Source: G963662655 sp963665015 (GTDB lineage Bacteria > Cloacimonadota > Cloacimonadia > Cloacimonadales > JAIOQZ01). Taken from it: DNA of 64,000 nucleotides. Below, one piece after another: positions 7,829-16,825 of the stretch. The stretch's first letter is position 1; each line of letters begins with the position of its first letter. The translations under genes were made by a program, and so were the position numbers. Location of the stretch: assembly GCA_963665015.2 (NCBI GenBank), contig CAXXSY010000004.1:806001-870000 (forward strand), in the 5' to 3' direction. The notes under the pieces were generated by a model. It worked only from the letters and a program-made list of their open reading frames with translations, was not told where the DNA came from and did no database searches.

Positions 7829-8486
7829 AATTCAACCTGATTCCTTTGTTTCTCAGATCCGGTTCGATGGATATGTTTTTAAGCATCTTCAGCTCATGGT
7901 TGTGCTTACGCGCACTGCTCGCGGATGCGATGATGGAGACGACACGGTTCAGAAGCGCGGCACCCAAGGCGAAATTTGCGTAGATTTCCATGTCCTGTTT
8001 GCGGGTTCGGCGTCGCTTGTATTCTCTCCAGTGCGATTGGCTTTCCCATTTCCAGGCTTCCTCTTCCACGATCAGGTAATTATCCAGATATGTCTGATAC
8101 GACTCTTGATCGTTGTTGTAGATGAGGTAGTAGTTACGGGCGTCGCGGATGATCACCTCGTTGTAGTCTTCGCTACTGTAGTAGTTTTGAATCCGCTGGT
8201 AGTACGAATCGTCCTGCCCTCTCGGAACTTCGGCGTAGGAACTGGCGTAATCCTGATAGGAATCGATCGCCCAATCGCGCTCCTGTTCCAGCCGGAAATA
8301 GGCGAACCAGATCAGGACTTCCGCGCTGATGAACGCGGCGCCCTTCTGGTAGTTTCCCATGTAGAGATCGCCGCTTCCTGGCAGAATTGCGGAGAGCGCC
8401 ATCACCTTCAGGGTCGATATCTTTTCCTGCGCGGACAGTGTGCACAATAGCACGAGAAGCATCAGTAAGAGTAAGGTTTTTCGCAT
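7812..8486 (-). CDS. DUF5683-like membrane protein, second of a triplet
   Basis: The 224-residue protein has a strong signal peptide (MRKTLLLLMLLVLLCTLSAQ), then the DUF5683 signature ALSAILPGSGDLYMGNYQKG and a membrane segment AFISAEVLIWFAYFRL. A late hydrophobic helix (FALGAALLNRVVSIIASA) and an ending of LNYAIHF match the organisation of its neighbours. The ATG at 8486 overlaps the TAA stop of the upstream gene as TAATG, which is typical of coupled translation. The longer frame upstream of this ATG lies inside the preceding gene and is not used. The three neighbours share layout but little sequence, so they look like old duplicates. Function unknown, with an envelope role inferred. Confidence 0.78.
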   Translation of the reverse strand: MRKTLLLLMLLVLLCTLSAQEKISTLKVMALSAILPGSGDLYMGNYQKGAAFISAEVLIWFAYFRLEQERDWAIDSYQDYASSYAEVPRGQDDSYYQRIQNYYSSEDYNEVIIRDARNYYLIYNNDQESYQTYLDNYLIVEEEAWKWESQSHWREYKRRRTRKQDMEIYANFALGAALLNRVVSIIASASSARKHNHELKMLKNISIEPDLRNKGIRLNYAIHF

Positions 8487-9418
8487 TAGAATTTCCTGCT
8501 GAGCATCAACATCGGCGTCATGCGCTCGTTGCACACGATCGGCTGAATATGGAACTGGAATTTGGGTGCTTGCGATAGGTATTCCACGTTGTAGGCGCGG
8601 GTCACGCGGTACGCGTCGAGGATCGCCACGATGTGGTTGAGCAGAACGCCCCAGGTGAAGTAGTCAGCTCTCGTGTAGCTGTCTTCTGCGTCCTGTCGCA
8701 TCGAGATGTATGTGGTACGATGAGCGCTGTACGGTGCGTCGCACTGGCCTTCCACGCCCGTTCCGTCGGTGGGCTTGTTGCCGAGCCATCGATCGTCGTT
8801 ATCGAACACCCATGGAATCTCCGGGTAATCCTGATTTGGACCATACTTCTCGTACCAGTCGTCCCAACCGAAGACGTACTTGTTGTATTTTCCGATGTCT
8901 TCGTAGTAGTGCTGGGTGTTTTCGTCATCCAGACGGAAGTGGTTGTCGTCGTAGATATCGGTCTCACTGAAGGCGATCATATCGTTTTTCGCTATCTTGT
9001 ATTTTTCTCTATCGTAATAAATATCGGCATAGTCTTCATAGTCCGATTCCTTGTTCAGACCTTCGTTCTGGTAGTGCGCGTATCCGTACCACAGGGCTCC
9101 CTCGATGAGAAGCGAGACGTAACCGGTCCAGGAGGTGTAATCGGCATAGATCGCGCCGACACCGGGTACTGCTGCCGACGCCAGCATTGCGAGCGCGGCG
9201 GATTTCTTCCGGTAGTTAACCTTGATGATATCGTCGCCGGCATCTTGGTCCATATCTTCCAGTTCGATCGTCTGTTTCTCTTCTTTCGGTTTCGCAGCCT
9301 TGGTGTCTTCCAGCTTGATAACGTCCTCGGTGTCTGCCGCGTCGAATTCTTCCACTTCCTGTGCGACAAGGACAACGACCAGCGTCATCATAAGCACGAT
9401 TGAAAGAATGATTTTCAT
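8486..9418 (-). CDS. DUF5683-like membrane protein, first of a triplet
   Basis: This 310-residue member begins at an ATG with AGGAGG six bases upstream. After a signal peptide (MKIILSIVLMMTLVVVLVAQ) comes an acidic linker of about 60 residues rich in E, D and K, then the shared signature MLASAAVPGVGAIYADYTSW and the membrane segment LLIEGALWYGYAHY. The middle is again loaded with Asp, Tyr and Trp. A helix FTWGVLLNHIVAILDAYRV and a final MLMLSRKF complete the pattern of its two downstream paralogues. The acidic linker is absent from the others. It leads a three-gene unit reading leftward. Confidence 0.78.
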   Translation of the reverse strand: MKIILSIVLMMTLVVVLVAQEVEEFDAADTEDVIKLEDTKAAKPKEEKQTIELEDMDQDAGDDIIKVNYRKKSAALAMLASAAVPGVGAIYADYTSWTGYVSLLIEGALWYGYAHYQNEGLNKESDYEDYADIYYDREKYKIAKNDMIAFSETDIYDDNHFRLDDENTQHYYEDIGKYNKYVFGWDDWYEKYGPNQDYPEIPWVFDNDDRWLGNKPTDGTGVEGQCDAPYSAHRTTYISMRQDAEDSYTRADYFTWGVLLNHIVAILDAYRVTRAYNVEYLSQAPKFQFHIQPIVCNERMTPMLMLSRKF

Positions 9419-9470
9419 CGTAAGCCTCCTGGCAAAATTTCTAATTTCCACTCAACGGTAGATTATCGTT

Positions 9471-9527
9471 GTGACATTTGGCATTCAAAGTTATCTCTTA
9501 TCACAGGTTTCCTGTGCCAAATGACAC
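9471..9527. repeat. Nested inverted repeat between the M6 protease and the DUF5683 genes
   Basis: Outer arms GTGACATTTGGC (9471-9482) and GCCAAATGACAC (9516-9527) pair at 11 of 12 positions, and an inner perfect hairpin CACAGG-TTT-CCTGTG sits at its right side. It fills most of the gap between the protease stop and the next start on the minus strand. There is no run of T after the stem, so it is more likely a regulatory or processing structure than a simple terminator. Confidence 0.5.
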
Positions 9528-9529
9528 TT

Positions 9530-12500
9530 TTATTTCTCAATACCAAACTTGATCGTTCTCCGGTTTCCGCCCGATTCGAGCTTTCCGAAGTAGAGTCCCG
9601 AAGCCATGCTTCTCGTATCAAGTCGGATCGATTCGTCCGGCTCGTAGCTTCTTTCCAGAACCTGGTCGCCGGCGATGTTGTATATCTTCAGTTCGATTTT
9701 CTCCGTAGCGCCTTCCACGCGGATGCGCAGTTGTCCGTGCGACACCGGGTTGGGGTAGGCGACGACGGAGAACGACGCGTCGAACGCGGGATCGTGCGTG
9801 ATCGCGCCGCGGTAGCATCCGGATGAGCCATTGCGATAGCCGGCCCACTCGATGGGATTCTCGTACATCTCGTCGATGCTGGCGATTCCGATCCGGCAGA
9901 GTCGGCTCTGGTCGGTCTCGTCCTCGCGGTAATCGCCATAGACGTAGTTCAGGCGGGAAAGTGCCTTTTCCCAGAAGAAGAATCCCGATTCGCCGTTCCA
10001 GCACATCGAGTAGTCGGAACGGTACTTGCCCTCCATGTCGATGGCGAGGAAGCCCTGTCCGACGGCTGGCATGAGCGCGATCGATTCCCCCATGAAATCG
10101 ATCAGGACGGGATAGCCTTGCTTTTGCAGTCCGATGTCTTCCAGTTTTACCGGGAATCCGTACGCCATGACACCCTCGGTGTCGATGGCGAACACGTGGT
10201 CGCCAGCGCCGAAGAAGAGATAGACTTTTCCGTCGTCGAACGGCGCGCCGATGGCGAGGTTGGTCGGTTTCTCGGCGGTGTAGGGATAAAATTCGAAGAT
10301 GCGGGTGTATTTGCCGTTCTGAATCTTGAAGAGCGCGCCGTCGTTCGACAGCATGAAGATCGCGCTGTTCGCCGCGTTCAGCGTGTCGGTGAAAACAACG
10401 GGCTCGTAATTTGTATCGGTGAAAGGCATCTCGAACCTGTCGGTCCAGTTGAAGTCACCTTTGTAATCCACGACGTTCATGACGCCGTCCGCGAATGCGT
10501 AAAGACTGTTCTCATCGGCCGCCATACGGGCGGTTTCGATGCCGAGGGGAACCGGCGTGTCTTGAACGAATTTGAAAAGGGTTTCGTCGGTGCTGACGAT
10601 ATAGCATTCGAGATCGCCGTCCTTCAGCTTCATGGGCTGCGAGGTGACATCGCCTTCGAACGTGATGCTCTGGATGACATCCGGTGCCTTGACGATAAAT
10701 ATCTCGTTACCCGCGGGAGCAATGAACTCGTCGTAGCCGTCCAGGTCGTAATCGACGGTCAGGGGTGGCTGCGTGATCGTGAAATCGAGCGGAATTCGGG
10801 TCAGGATATCCTGCCATTCGTCCATGCCGGAGCCATTTTGAAGGTGGGAGATGATGTTCACACCATGCCGGGAAAAGACGGGAAACTCGGACAGGGTGGA
10901 TCCGGGCAGGAAGCTGGAGAGGCCGGGACCGCCGATGGCGTTGACCGAATCGATTTCGACAAACGGTACATAGGTGGTCTGGTCGAACGCGTTGACTTTG
11001 AAACGGAAGCTGACGATTTCAGGAGGTATGTGAAACGGTCTTGAATAGTGTTCCGAATCGATGTCGTAGATGGTGAACATGGATGGTTCGCCGTCGTTGG
11101 TGACCAGCGCTGGATTGGTGGAAGCCGAGATTTCGTCATTGAATTTCTCGATATCCCAGCCGGTGAAGAATCCATTGGGGTCCAGCAGCGGTTTGTAGCG
11201 GAAGAACGGCTCATATACCGTGCCCTGCCAGTACAGGGAATAGACGTTGCCGATATCTTCCAGTCCATCCGCCTCGATGATAAATACACCGCGGCGACTG
11301 TATTTCGTATTGACGGAGTTGGCGGTGAAGTTGCTCACGAACTCGCCGTCCGACTCGTAATAGCCCTGGTTGTAGATCACGTCTTCGTCGATATGCCACA
11401 TGATCAGACCGCCGCCGTAGCTGTTGCCTTCCTGGTCGATCCAGTCCGGCAGCGCGAAGTCGTATTCGTCCGGCGTATCGAGGTTGTCGAACTTTCCGGT
11501 GGGGTAGAGGATAACGCGTGAATCCTCGCCCGAGTCGCCCACGAGAACGGTCTCGCCGTCGTCGTCGTAGTCGGTCTGGCGGTTTTCGATCAGGATGTAT
11601 TCGGTATCGCTGAGTGGCACCTTGACGATGTACGCCTGGTTCGATCCGATTTCACCATCGTAGGGTTTGGTCGCGGCGATCACATCGATGGGCTGGCTCA
11701 GGTCGAAATCCGTGATATCTTTAATCAGCCCCTGCGCTCTGAATTCATCGCCCCAGGCTAGTTCCTTGTGGAACGCGCCCGGAAGAGCGGGGATTCCACC
11801 CTCGATGAGATAGACGTTGTCGAGAATCCCGTCATCGTCTTCGTCTGCTCCCAGGGTCAGGACGGTCGCGCCGCCGCTGTCCATGATGTCCCAGTATCCG
11901 ACGGAGGGGCGGAAGTTGCTGGTGTTGTAGAGATCGACGAATCCGAGTGAGTGTCCGAATTCGTGTGCTGTGACTGCGTTGGTTACGCCGTATCCGTCGT
12001 GATAGACGATACCGTTGTCGATGTAGGTCGAGGTGTCCTGCACGATGGTCTCGGGGACGTTGCAGAGGTGTTTGATCATCTTTGCCCCATCATCGACCGA
12101 CACTTCCTTCCCATCGCCGATGGTGATGTAGAAGGATGGCAAGTCGCCCGGCGTGTCGCCCATGACATCGTGTTGCCAGTCCGCACCCGCATGGATGACC
12201 ATGAAGTGGCCGTAGTCGGAGAAATCGATGCGGGGATCGGCGTCCGCGGTTTGGAGGACGTCCCTGAAGTATTCTTCAAATCGAGACAGCATCAGGCTCG
12301 AAGAAGCGCCCGGCGGGTTGTAATAAGCCATCTCCTGGGGGAGACGGTAGAAGGTTCCGTCCCGCGGATAGACGTCGCAGTCCAGGTTGTAGTATCCCTG
12401 GCTCACCTCCATGTAGTAGTAGCGTACCGATTCCATGATCTTTTCGAAGTACGTATGATCGTGGGGTGGCGCGCCGAGTCCGACCGGATAATCCGTGCCG

Positions 12501-12766
12501 TCCATCTGGAAGGTGCCGTCGCCGGTGGTTTGCGGGTTGGTGTCGGGTTGAAATTCCGCGAGGATGACCAGCAGCTTGTTGTTGTTACGCAAAGACGGCT
12601 GGTGCTTCCGGATTCCGCCACCCATGAGTTTCTCGATGGGGTGGACGCGGACATCCTTCTTGTGGTTTTCTTTACCCAGTATATCGATTCTGCCTTCTTT
12701 CGCGGACAGGCCGGCGGCAGCCAGCAGAACGATTAAGACGAGCGCTATCGAGATCGTGCGATGCAT
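9530..12766 (-). CDS. Secreted M6-family metalloprotease with T9SS sorting domain
   Basis: The 1078-residue protein has a signal peptide (ISIALVLIVLLAAAGLSA), an immune inhibitor A-type M6 peptidase domain and a C-terminal T9SS type A sorting domain. The zinc motif is HEFGH at residues 268-272, inside VTAHEFGHSLGF. The region of roughly 600-950 is rich in short beta repeats and probably forms a beta-propeller or sandwich. The sorting tail begins around VVAYPNPVSHGQLRI and continues with IYNIAGDQV and MASGLYFGKLESGG, the usual three-motif pattern. It should be exported to the periplasm by Sec and across the outer membrane by T9SS, where it would digest extracellular protein. It follows the PorV-like gene directly, with its ribosome-binding site overlapping that gene's stop. 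Confidence 0.93.
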   Translation of the reverse strand: MHRTISIALVLIVLLAAAGLSAKEGRIDILGKENHKKDVRVHPIEKLMGGGIRKHQPSLRNNNKLLVILAEFQPDTNPQTTGDGTFQMDGTDYPVGLGAPPHDHTYFEKIMESVRYYYMEVSQGYYNLDCDVYPRDGTFYRLPQEMAYYNPPGASSSLMLSRFEEYFRDVLQTADADPRIDFSDYGHFMVIHAGADWQHDVMGDTPGDLPSFYITIGDGKEVSVDDGAKMIKHLCNVPETIVQDTSTYIDNGIVYHDGYGVTNAVTAHEFGHSLGFVDLYNTSNFRPSVGYWDIMDSGGATVLTLGADEDDDGILDNVYLIEGGIPALPGAFHKELAWGDEFRAQGLIKDITDFDLSQPIDVIAATKPYDGEIGSNQAYIVKVPLSDTEYILIENRQTDYDDDGETVLVGDSGEDSRVILYPTGKFDNLDTPDEYDFALPDWIDQEGNSYGGGLIMWHIDEDVIYNQGYYESDGEFVSNFTANSVNTKYSRRGVFIIEADGLEDIGNVYSLYWQGTVYEPFFRYKPLLDPNGFFTGWDIEKFNDEISASTNPALVTNDGEPSMFTIYDIDSEHYSRPFHIPPEIVSFRFKVNAFDQTTYVPFVEIDSVNAIGGPGLSSFLPGSTLSEFPVFSRHGVNIISHLQNGSGMDEWQDILTRIPLDFTITQPPLTVDYDLDGYDEFIAPAGNEIFIVKAPDVIQSITFEGDVTSQPMKLKDGDLECYIVSTDETLFKFVQDTPVPLGIETARMAADENSLYAFADGVMNVVDYKGDFNWTDRFEMPFTDTNYEPVVFTDTLNAANSAIFMLSNDGALFKIQNGKYTRIFEFYPYTAEKPTNLAIGAPFDDGKVYLFFGAGDHVFAIDTEGVMAYGFPVKLEDIGLQKQGYPVLIDFMGESIALMPAVGQGFLAIDMEGKYRSDYSMCWNGESGFFFWEKALSRLNYVYGDYREDETDQSRLCRIGIASIDEMYENPIEWAGYRNGSSGCYRGAITHDPAFDASFSVVAYPNPVSHGQLRIRVEGATEKIELKIYNIAGDQVLERSYEPDESIRLDTRSMASGLYFGKLESGGNRRTIKFGIEK

Positions 12767-12774
12767 GGGTTCCC

Positions 12775-13872
12775 TTAGAATTCGAACCGAAGCGAGAAGG
12801 TTTTCTGGTAATCCTGGAGTTCGCCACCCTGTTCCATAGCGAAGTCCGCGTTGATTTTATATCGCTTGTTCCATTCGAAACCGAGGCCGATGCCGAAGGA
12901 AGGTCCGGTCATCGAACCGGCAATATCCTGATAGTATCCGGCACGAAGCGCGAGGATATCGTAATAGATGTATTCGACACCGTATTTACGGATGATCTCG
13001 TCGATTTCCTGGTCCTGGTCGTCGTCCGACCACGCGGTGAACATACGTTCAAACACGCCGTCGTCGTTCGCCAGAAGCTTGTTCCATTCGGCGTTCAGGG
13101 TGAGTTTGTTGATTTTGGATTCGAGCAAACGGTAGGAGAGACCGAAACACCAGTTCATGGGTAGCGGGTCTGCCTGCGATTCATTGATGTAGGTGATGTC
13201 GGGTCCGATGTTCTGAAGTACCCATGCGTAATCGAGCTTGGAGAGGTACCACCAGAAGCTTTTCCAGGGTCTCTCGCCGACGCCGTAGGTTCGGAGGGTG
13301 TGTTTGATACCGATGTCGAATGCCCAGCTGGTTCCCTGACCTTTCTGGGATACCTCGGATTCACCCTGTCCTTCCGGTGCGAGATCGCTATAGATGAATT
13401 TGACGGATGCTCCGAGCCCGAGCTGATCGTAGAGTTCGTAAGCGTAGCTTGGTCCGACAGCAATTTCGTAGCTATGGAAGGTTCCTTCGTCTTCACCGCC
13501 CTCGCCGGTGCGCTGTTGCGATCCGTAGGTCATATAGACGACGTCGAAACCGATGTTTCCGATGTAGTCAAAATATTGATTCCAGGCAAGATACATGTGG
13601 TACATGTCGTTGATGCCTTCCGTGTCGCCAAACCAGTTTGTCGCGTTTACAGCGAACTGCGTCTTGCGGTTGAATGCCATCGCGCCGGGATTCCAAAAAG
13701 GCGCGTAGGCGTCATCGACCATCGCGATGTAGGCTCCGCCCATACCGCCGGCTCTCGATCCGGGTTGTATGAGCAGGAAGATCACGCCCGCTTCGGAAAT
13801 GGCGCTTAAGGCGAGTGGAAGGAATAGCGCGATGAGCAATAAGCATATAGCTCCCGTCTTTCTTGTTGTCAT
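12775..13872 (-). CDS. PorV/PorQ-family outer-membrane beta-barrel protein
   Basis: This 365-residue protein has a signal peptide and then GSRAGGMGGAYIAMVDDAYAPFWNPG, summarised here as the GxRAxGMGGA...A..WNP(A/G) hallmark of PorV/PorQ family proteins of the FadL-like fold. It ends in LRFEF with a terminal phenylalanine, as barrel proteins do. PorV shuttles T9SS cargo from the translocon to the attachment complex, and its position directly before a T9SS cargo protease suits such a role. Many FCB genomes carry several paralogues, so this one may be cargo-dedicated. The ATG at 13872 is preceded by GGAGG seven bases away. Confidence 0.88.
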   Translation of the reverse strand: MTTRKTGAICLLLIALFLPLALSAISEAGVIFLLIQPGSRAGGMGGAYIAMVDDAYAPFWNPGAMAFNRKTQFAVNATNWFGDTEGINDMYHMYLAWNQYFDYIGNIGFDVVYMTYGSQQRTGEGGEDEGTFHSYEIAVGPSYAYELYDQLGLGASVKFIYSDLAPEGQGESEVSQKGQGTSWAFDIGIKHTLRTYGVGERPWKSFWWYLSKLDYAWVLQNIGPDITYINESQADPLPMNWCFGLSYRLLESKINKLTLNAEWNKLLANDDGVFERMFTAWSDDDQDQEIDEIIRKYGVEYIYYDILALRAGYYQDIAGSMTGPSFGIGLGFEWNKRYKINADFAMEQGGELQDYQKTFSLRFEF

Positions 13873-13999
13873 TTCAAAACCTCCAGAAAGTATTTGAGAT
13901 AAGGATGTTGTCCGATATAAATACGGATAAACACTTCAAAGCAGGCGGAAATATTAAATTGTTAGCAAGAATATTCGATGAATCCTCCATGAATAAATA

Positions 14000-14087
14000 T
14001 GGTGCCGAAGGCCGGACTCGAACCGGCACGCCGCAAAACGGCGGTGGATTTTGAGTCCACTGCGTCTACCAGTTTCACCACTTCGGC
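14000..14087 (-). tRNA. tRNA-Leu (CAA anticodon)
   Basis: The minus strand folds into a class II tRNA. The acceptor arms GCCGAAG and CTTCGGC pair, followed by an A discriminator and an encoded CCA (14000-14002). The anticodon stem GTGGA/TCCAC encloses the loop CTCAAAA, giving anticodon CAA. A long variable arm (CGCCG...CGGCG) and GGTTCGAGTCC T-loop are present. A TTGACA hexamer on the same strand at 14124-14129 lies about 37 bases upstream and may be its -35 box. Confidence 0.95.
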
Positions 14088-14244
14088 ATGCATCAGGAAT
14101 CAGACTCAGAACACGCCGGTTGGTGTCAAGATTTTTCTCAGCGATTTTGCCTTTCAATTAGCTATGCGGCACCTTCATGAGAACATGCCAGACGTGAAAT
14201 GTAACGTGGATCGATACCAAGTGTTACATTCCGAATCTACTCCT

Positions 14245-14361
14245 TTACCTAAATTCCTTCAGGTTTTCGTCAAGTAAAACTTCATCGATTGTAATGTTGT
14301 CGATGATCCCGACTACCCCAAAATACACAGCCACGACCTCGATTGTGACGGTGTTTCGCAT
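14245..14361 (-). pseudogene. C-terminal relic of a secreted protein
   Basis: Between the tRNA and the histidine kinase, a minus-strand frame ends at a TAA at 14245-14247 and reads VTIEVVAVYFGVVG then IIDNITIDEVLL. The 'IDNItIDEV' ending is common at the end of carbohydrate-binding or jelly-roll domains in secreted FCB proteins. There is no start codon or body upstream, so this is most likely a fragment of a lost gene. The rest of the 355-base gap shows no gene. Confidence 0.4.
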
Positions 14362-14442
14362 CAGTGCGTAAATAGCAGACTTGTTTGGTTCATTCCTTGC
14401 TCTATCTTATATTATATATCGTAATCAACCTATGGGAATACT

Positions 14443-15639
14443 ATGGATGAGCTGAATTCATGCGACATCACGCTTCAGACGTGGATTGACAGTATCCCGA
14501 CGGCGGCGATTGCCGTGAAGCCGGACGGAACCGCTCTGGCGGTCAATCAACCGGCGGCTCGGATGGGCTTCCGTGTCGGGATCGGTTTCACGGACGCGAC
14601 GGCTTTTACGCATCCTGCTTTGATCGAGGCGAGCATGGAGCAGTGTTTTGACCTGAATCGCCAGTTAAAGGTCCAGTCTGCAACGGAAGACAAACAGGAA
14701 TTCGACATCACGTTCACGCCGGTGTCGCGGGACTCGTTGCCGGATTTCTGCATCGTTGTTTTCACTCGCAGCCACAAGCCGGGAGAGACGATCGAGCGGC
14801 TGGAGGCCGGGCACAAGTTCATTACCATGGGAAGGCTTTCCGTGGGCGTTTTGCACGAGATTCGCTCACCGGTACAATACATCAGTGACAATATCCGTTT
14901 TGTGCGGGAAGCGATCACTGATTTCGTACAGTTCATGCAGAAGGTCCGCATCATCGTTTCCGGGGAGAAAAACGGGCACGTTTCGGATCGATTCAAGAAG
15001 CTCGTTTCCGATAGCGATATCGATTATCTGCTGTCCGAAATTCAGCCTGCTCTCGATGAATCCCAGCACGGGATACGCCAGGTAAGAAACATTCTTGACG
15101 CAATGAAGAAATTTTCACATCCTGGATACGATAAGAAAGAGATGGTCAATATCAACGACTCAATCGAGAGCGCGTTGACCATCACCCACAGCGAGTGGAA
15201 GAACGAAGCGGAGATGCACACGAATCTCGCTCCTACTCTGCCCCGGATTCCGCTTTTCAGCGACGAGATCAATCAGGCGCTTCTGAACCTGATTGTCAAT
15301 GCTTCGCACGCGGTACGGACCAAGAAGAGGGAAACCGGCGAGAAGGGATTGATCTCGATAACGACAAGATACAAGGATAACGAGGTGGTGCTGTGGATTC
15401 GCGATACCGGAACCGGGATTCCCGAATCGATCATCACCAAGATATTCCAGCCCTTCTACACGACGAAAAAACCGGGTGAAGGAACTGGACAAGGATTATC
15501 GCTCGTGCAGTCGATTATCGTCGAGAAACATGGGGGAACGATCAGCGTCAGTTCGGAGCCGGGATCGGGCGCTGTTTTTGAGATTCACCTCCCGGTGTTC
15601 GATATGGACGAGATCGAGAGCGAAAAGGAGAATGATTGA
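14443..15639 (+). CDS. Sensor histidine kinase with PAS-like N-terminus
   Basis: The 398-residue protein lacks membrane segments and is probably a cytoplasmic sensor. Residues 10-110 resemble a PAS domain. The H box is LSVGVLHEIRSP with the phospho-accepting His138, and the ATP-binding part shows the N box LLNLIVNASHAV, the G1 box IRDTGTGIPE, the F box FQPFYTTKKPGEGTGQG and the G2-type ending. Its dimerisation domain has a long insert between the H box and ATPase (about 150-240). The next gene overlaps or abuts its stop and encodes a response regulator, followed by a second one, so it most likely phosphorylates one or both. The signal is not evident. Confidence 0.9.
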   Translation: MDELNSCDITLQTWIDSIPTAAIAVKPDGTALAVNQPAARMGFRVGIGFTDATAFTHPALIEASMEQCFDLNRQLKVQSATEDKQEFDITFTPVSRDSLPDFCIVVFTRSHKPGETIERLEAGHKFITMGRLSVGVLHEIRSPVQYISDNIRFVREAITDFVQFMQKVRIIVSGEKNGHVSDRFKKLVSDSDIDYLLSEIQPALDESQHGIRQVRNILDAMKKFSHPGYDKKEMVNINDSIESALTITHSEWKNEAEMHTNLAPTLPRIPLFSDEINQALLNLIVNASHAVRTKKRETGEKGLISITTRYKDNEVVLWIRDTGTGIPESIITKIFQPFYTTKKPGEGTGQGLSLVQSIIVEKHGGTISVSSEPGSGAVFEIHLPVFDMDEIESEKEND

Positions 15640-15641
15640 AC

Positions 15642-16823
15642 ATGCTGAACCGAATACTATTTGTCGATGATGAACCGCGTGTGCTGGATGGCTTACGACG
15701 CAGCCTGCGATCGAAACGGAAGGACTGGGAGTTGTCGTTTGTCTCCTCGGGAGCCGAAGCGCTCGAGAAGATCGCGGAGGAACCGTTCGATATCCTGATC
15801 TCGGATGTCAAGATGCCGGGCATGAACGGCGTCGAGCTTCTGAGAATTGTCGCGGAGCGCAATCCGGAAATCGTGCGGATCATCCTGACGGGGTATGCGG
15901 AGCACGACCTCTCGATGAAAGCGGTCAAGATCGCACATCAGTATTTGACCAAGCCATGCGAATCGGATCACCTGATCGGCATCATCACGCGGATATTCAA
16001 CCTTCGGAAACTCATGAAAAACGAGGACGTGATCAGCTTCGTTTCAAGCATGAAGACCATCCCCAGCTTGCCCGAATTCTACAAGGAGCTGATTCGGGAG
16101 CTCGACAGCGAGAACACGTCGATCAAGCGGATCAGCGAGATCATCAGCAAGGACATGGGCATGAGCGCCAAGATATTGCAGGTGGTCAATTCGCCCTTTT
16201 TCAGCACGTATCGCACTGTCTCCAGTCCACTCCAGGCAGCCAGCCTGCTCGGACTGAACACCATTCGCAATCTCGCGCTTTCCATTCACCTCTTTCAGGC
16301 GTACGAGGACAAGTCGTCCGTGTTCGACTATCACCGCCTCTGGGCGCATTCGATGTCAGTCGCTGAACTGGCGAAGAAAATCGTCGCCGATGTCGGCGTA
16401 GATAAGGAGTTCGAGGACCACGCATTCGTCAGCGGTATGCTGCACGATATCGGCAAGCTCATCATGGCGGTCGAGTACCCCGACACCTATGCCAAAGTCC
16501 TGCAAGACGCGCAGGAATCGGGAATCGAGATTTACGAAGCGGAATACAGGGAGTTTGGCACCGGGCATCAGGAGGTCGCGGCGTATCTGCTCGGGATATG
16601 GGGGATTCCGGACGATATCATCGAGCCGATCGCTTTCCACCACGTACCGTCGAATGGCTACAATACCGGCTTCTCACCGCTGGCGGCGGTGCATATCGCG
16701 GATGCGATCGTGACGACGAGAACCGAAGCGATCGGGAAGATGATGCAGCCGGATATGAACTTCCTCCGAAACGCCAAACTGGAACCTCTCTACAAACGCT
16801 GGCTTGAAGCCGAAGGAGCATAA
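15642..16823 (+). CDS. Response regulator with HDOD output domain
   Basis: The 393-residue protein has a receiver domain (residues 1-125) with Asp55 as phosphorylation site in ILISDVKMPG, the acidic pair DDE at the start and the conserved lysine in YLTKPC. It is followed by an HDOD domain (about 140-330), a non-enzymatic relative of HD phosphohydrolases that acts in signalling. HDOD landmarks LPSLPEFY-like, DMGMSAKILQVVNSPFF and HDIGK are visible; the HD pair is partly retained in MLHDIGKL. An AAGGAG site 11 bases before the ATG at 15642 and similarity to the next gene's start favour this start over a TTG at 15636. The regulator abuts the kinase gene and is its likely partner. Confidence 0.9.
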   Translation: MLNRILFVDDEPRVLDGLRRSLRSKRKDWELSFVSSGAEALEKIAEEPFDILISDVKMPGMNGVELLRIVAERNPEIVRIILTGYAEHDLSMKAVKIAHQYLTKPCESDHLIGIITRIFNLRKLMKNEDVISFVSSMKTIPSLPEFYKELIRELDSENTSIKRISEIISKDMGMSAKILQVVNSPFFSTYRTVSSPLQAASLLGLNTIRNLALSIHLFQAYEDKSSVFDYHRLWAHSMSVAELAKKIVADVGVDKEFEDHAFVSGMLHDIGKLIMAVEYPDTYAKVLQDAQESGIEIYEAEYREFGTGHQEVAAYLLGIWGIPDDIIEPIAFHHVPSNGYNTGFSPLAAVHIADAIVTTRTEAIGKMMQPDMNFLRNAKLEPLYKRWLEAEGA

Positions 16824-16825
16824 CG

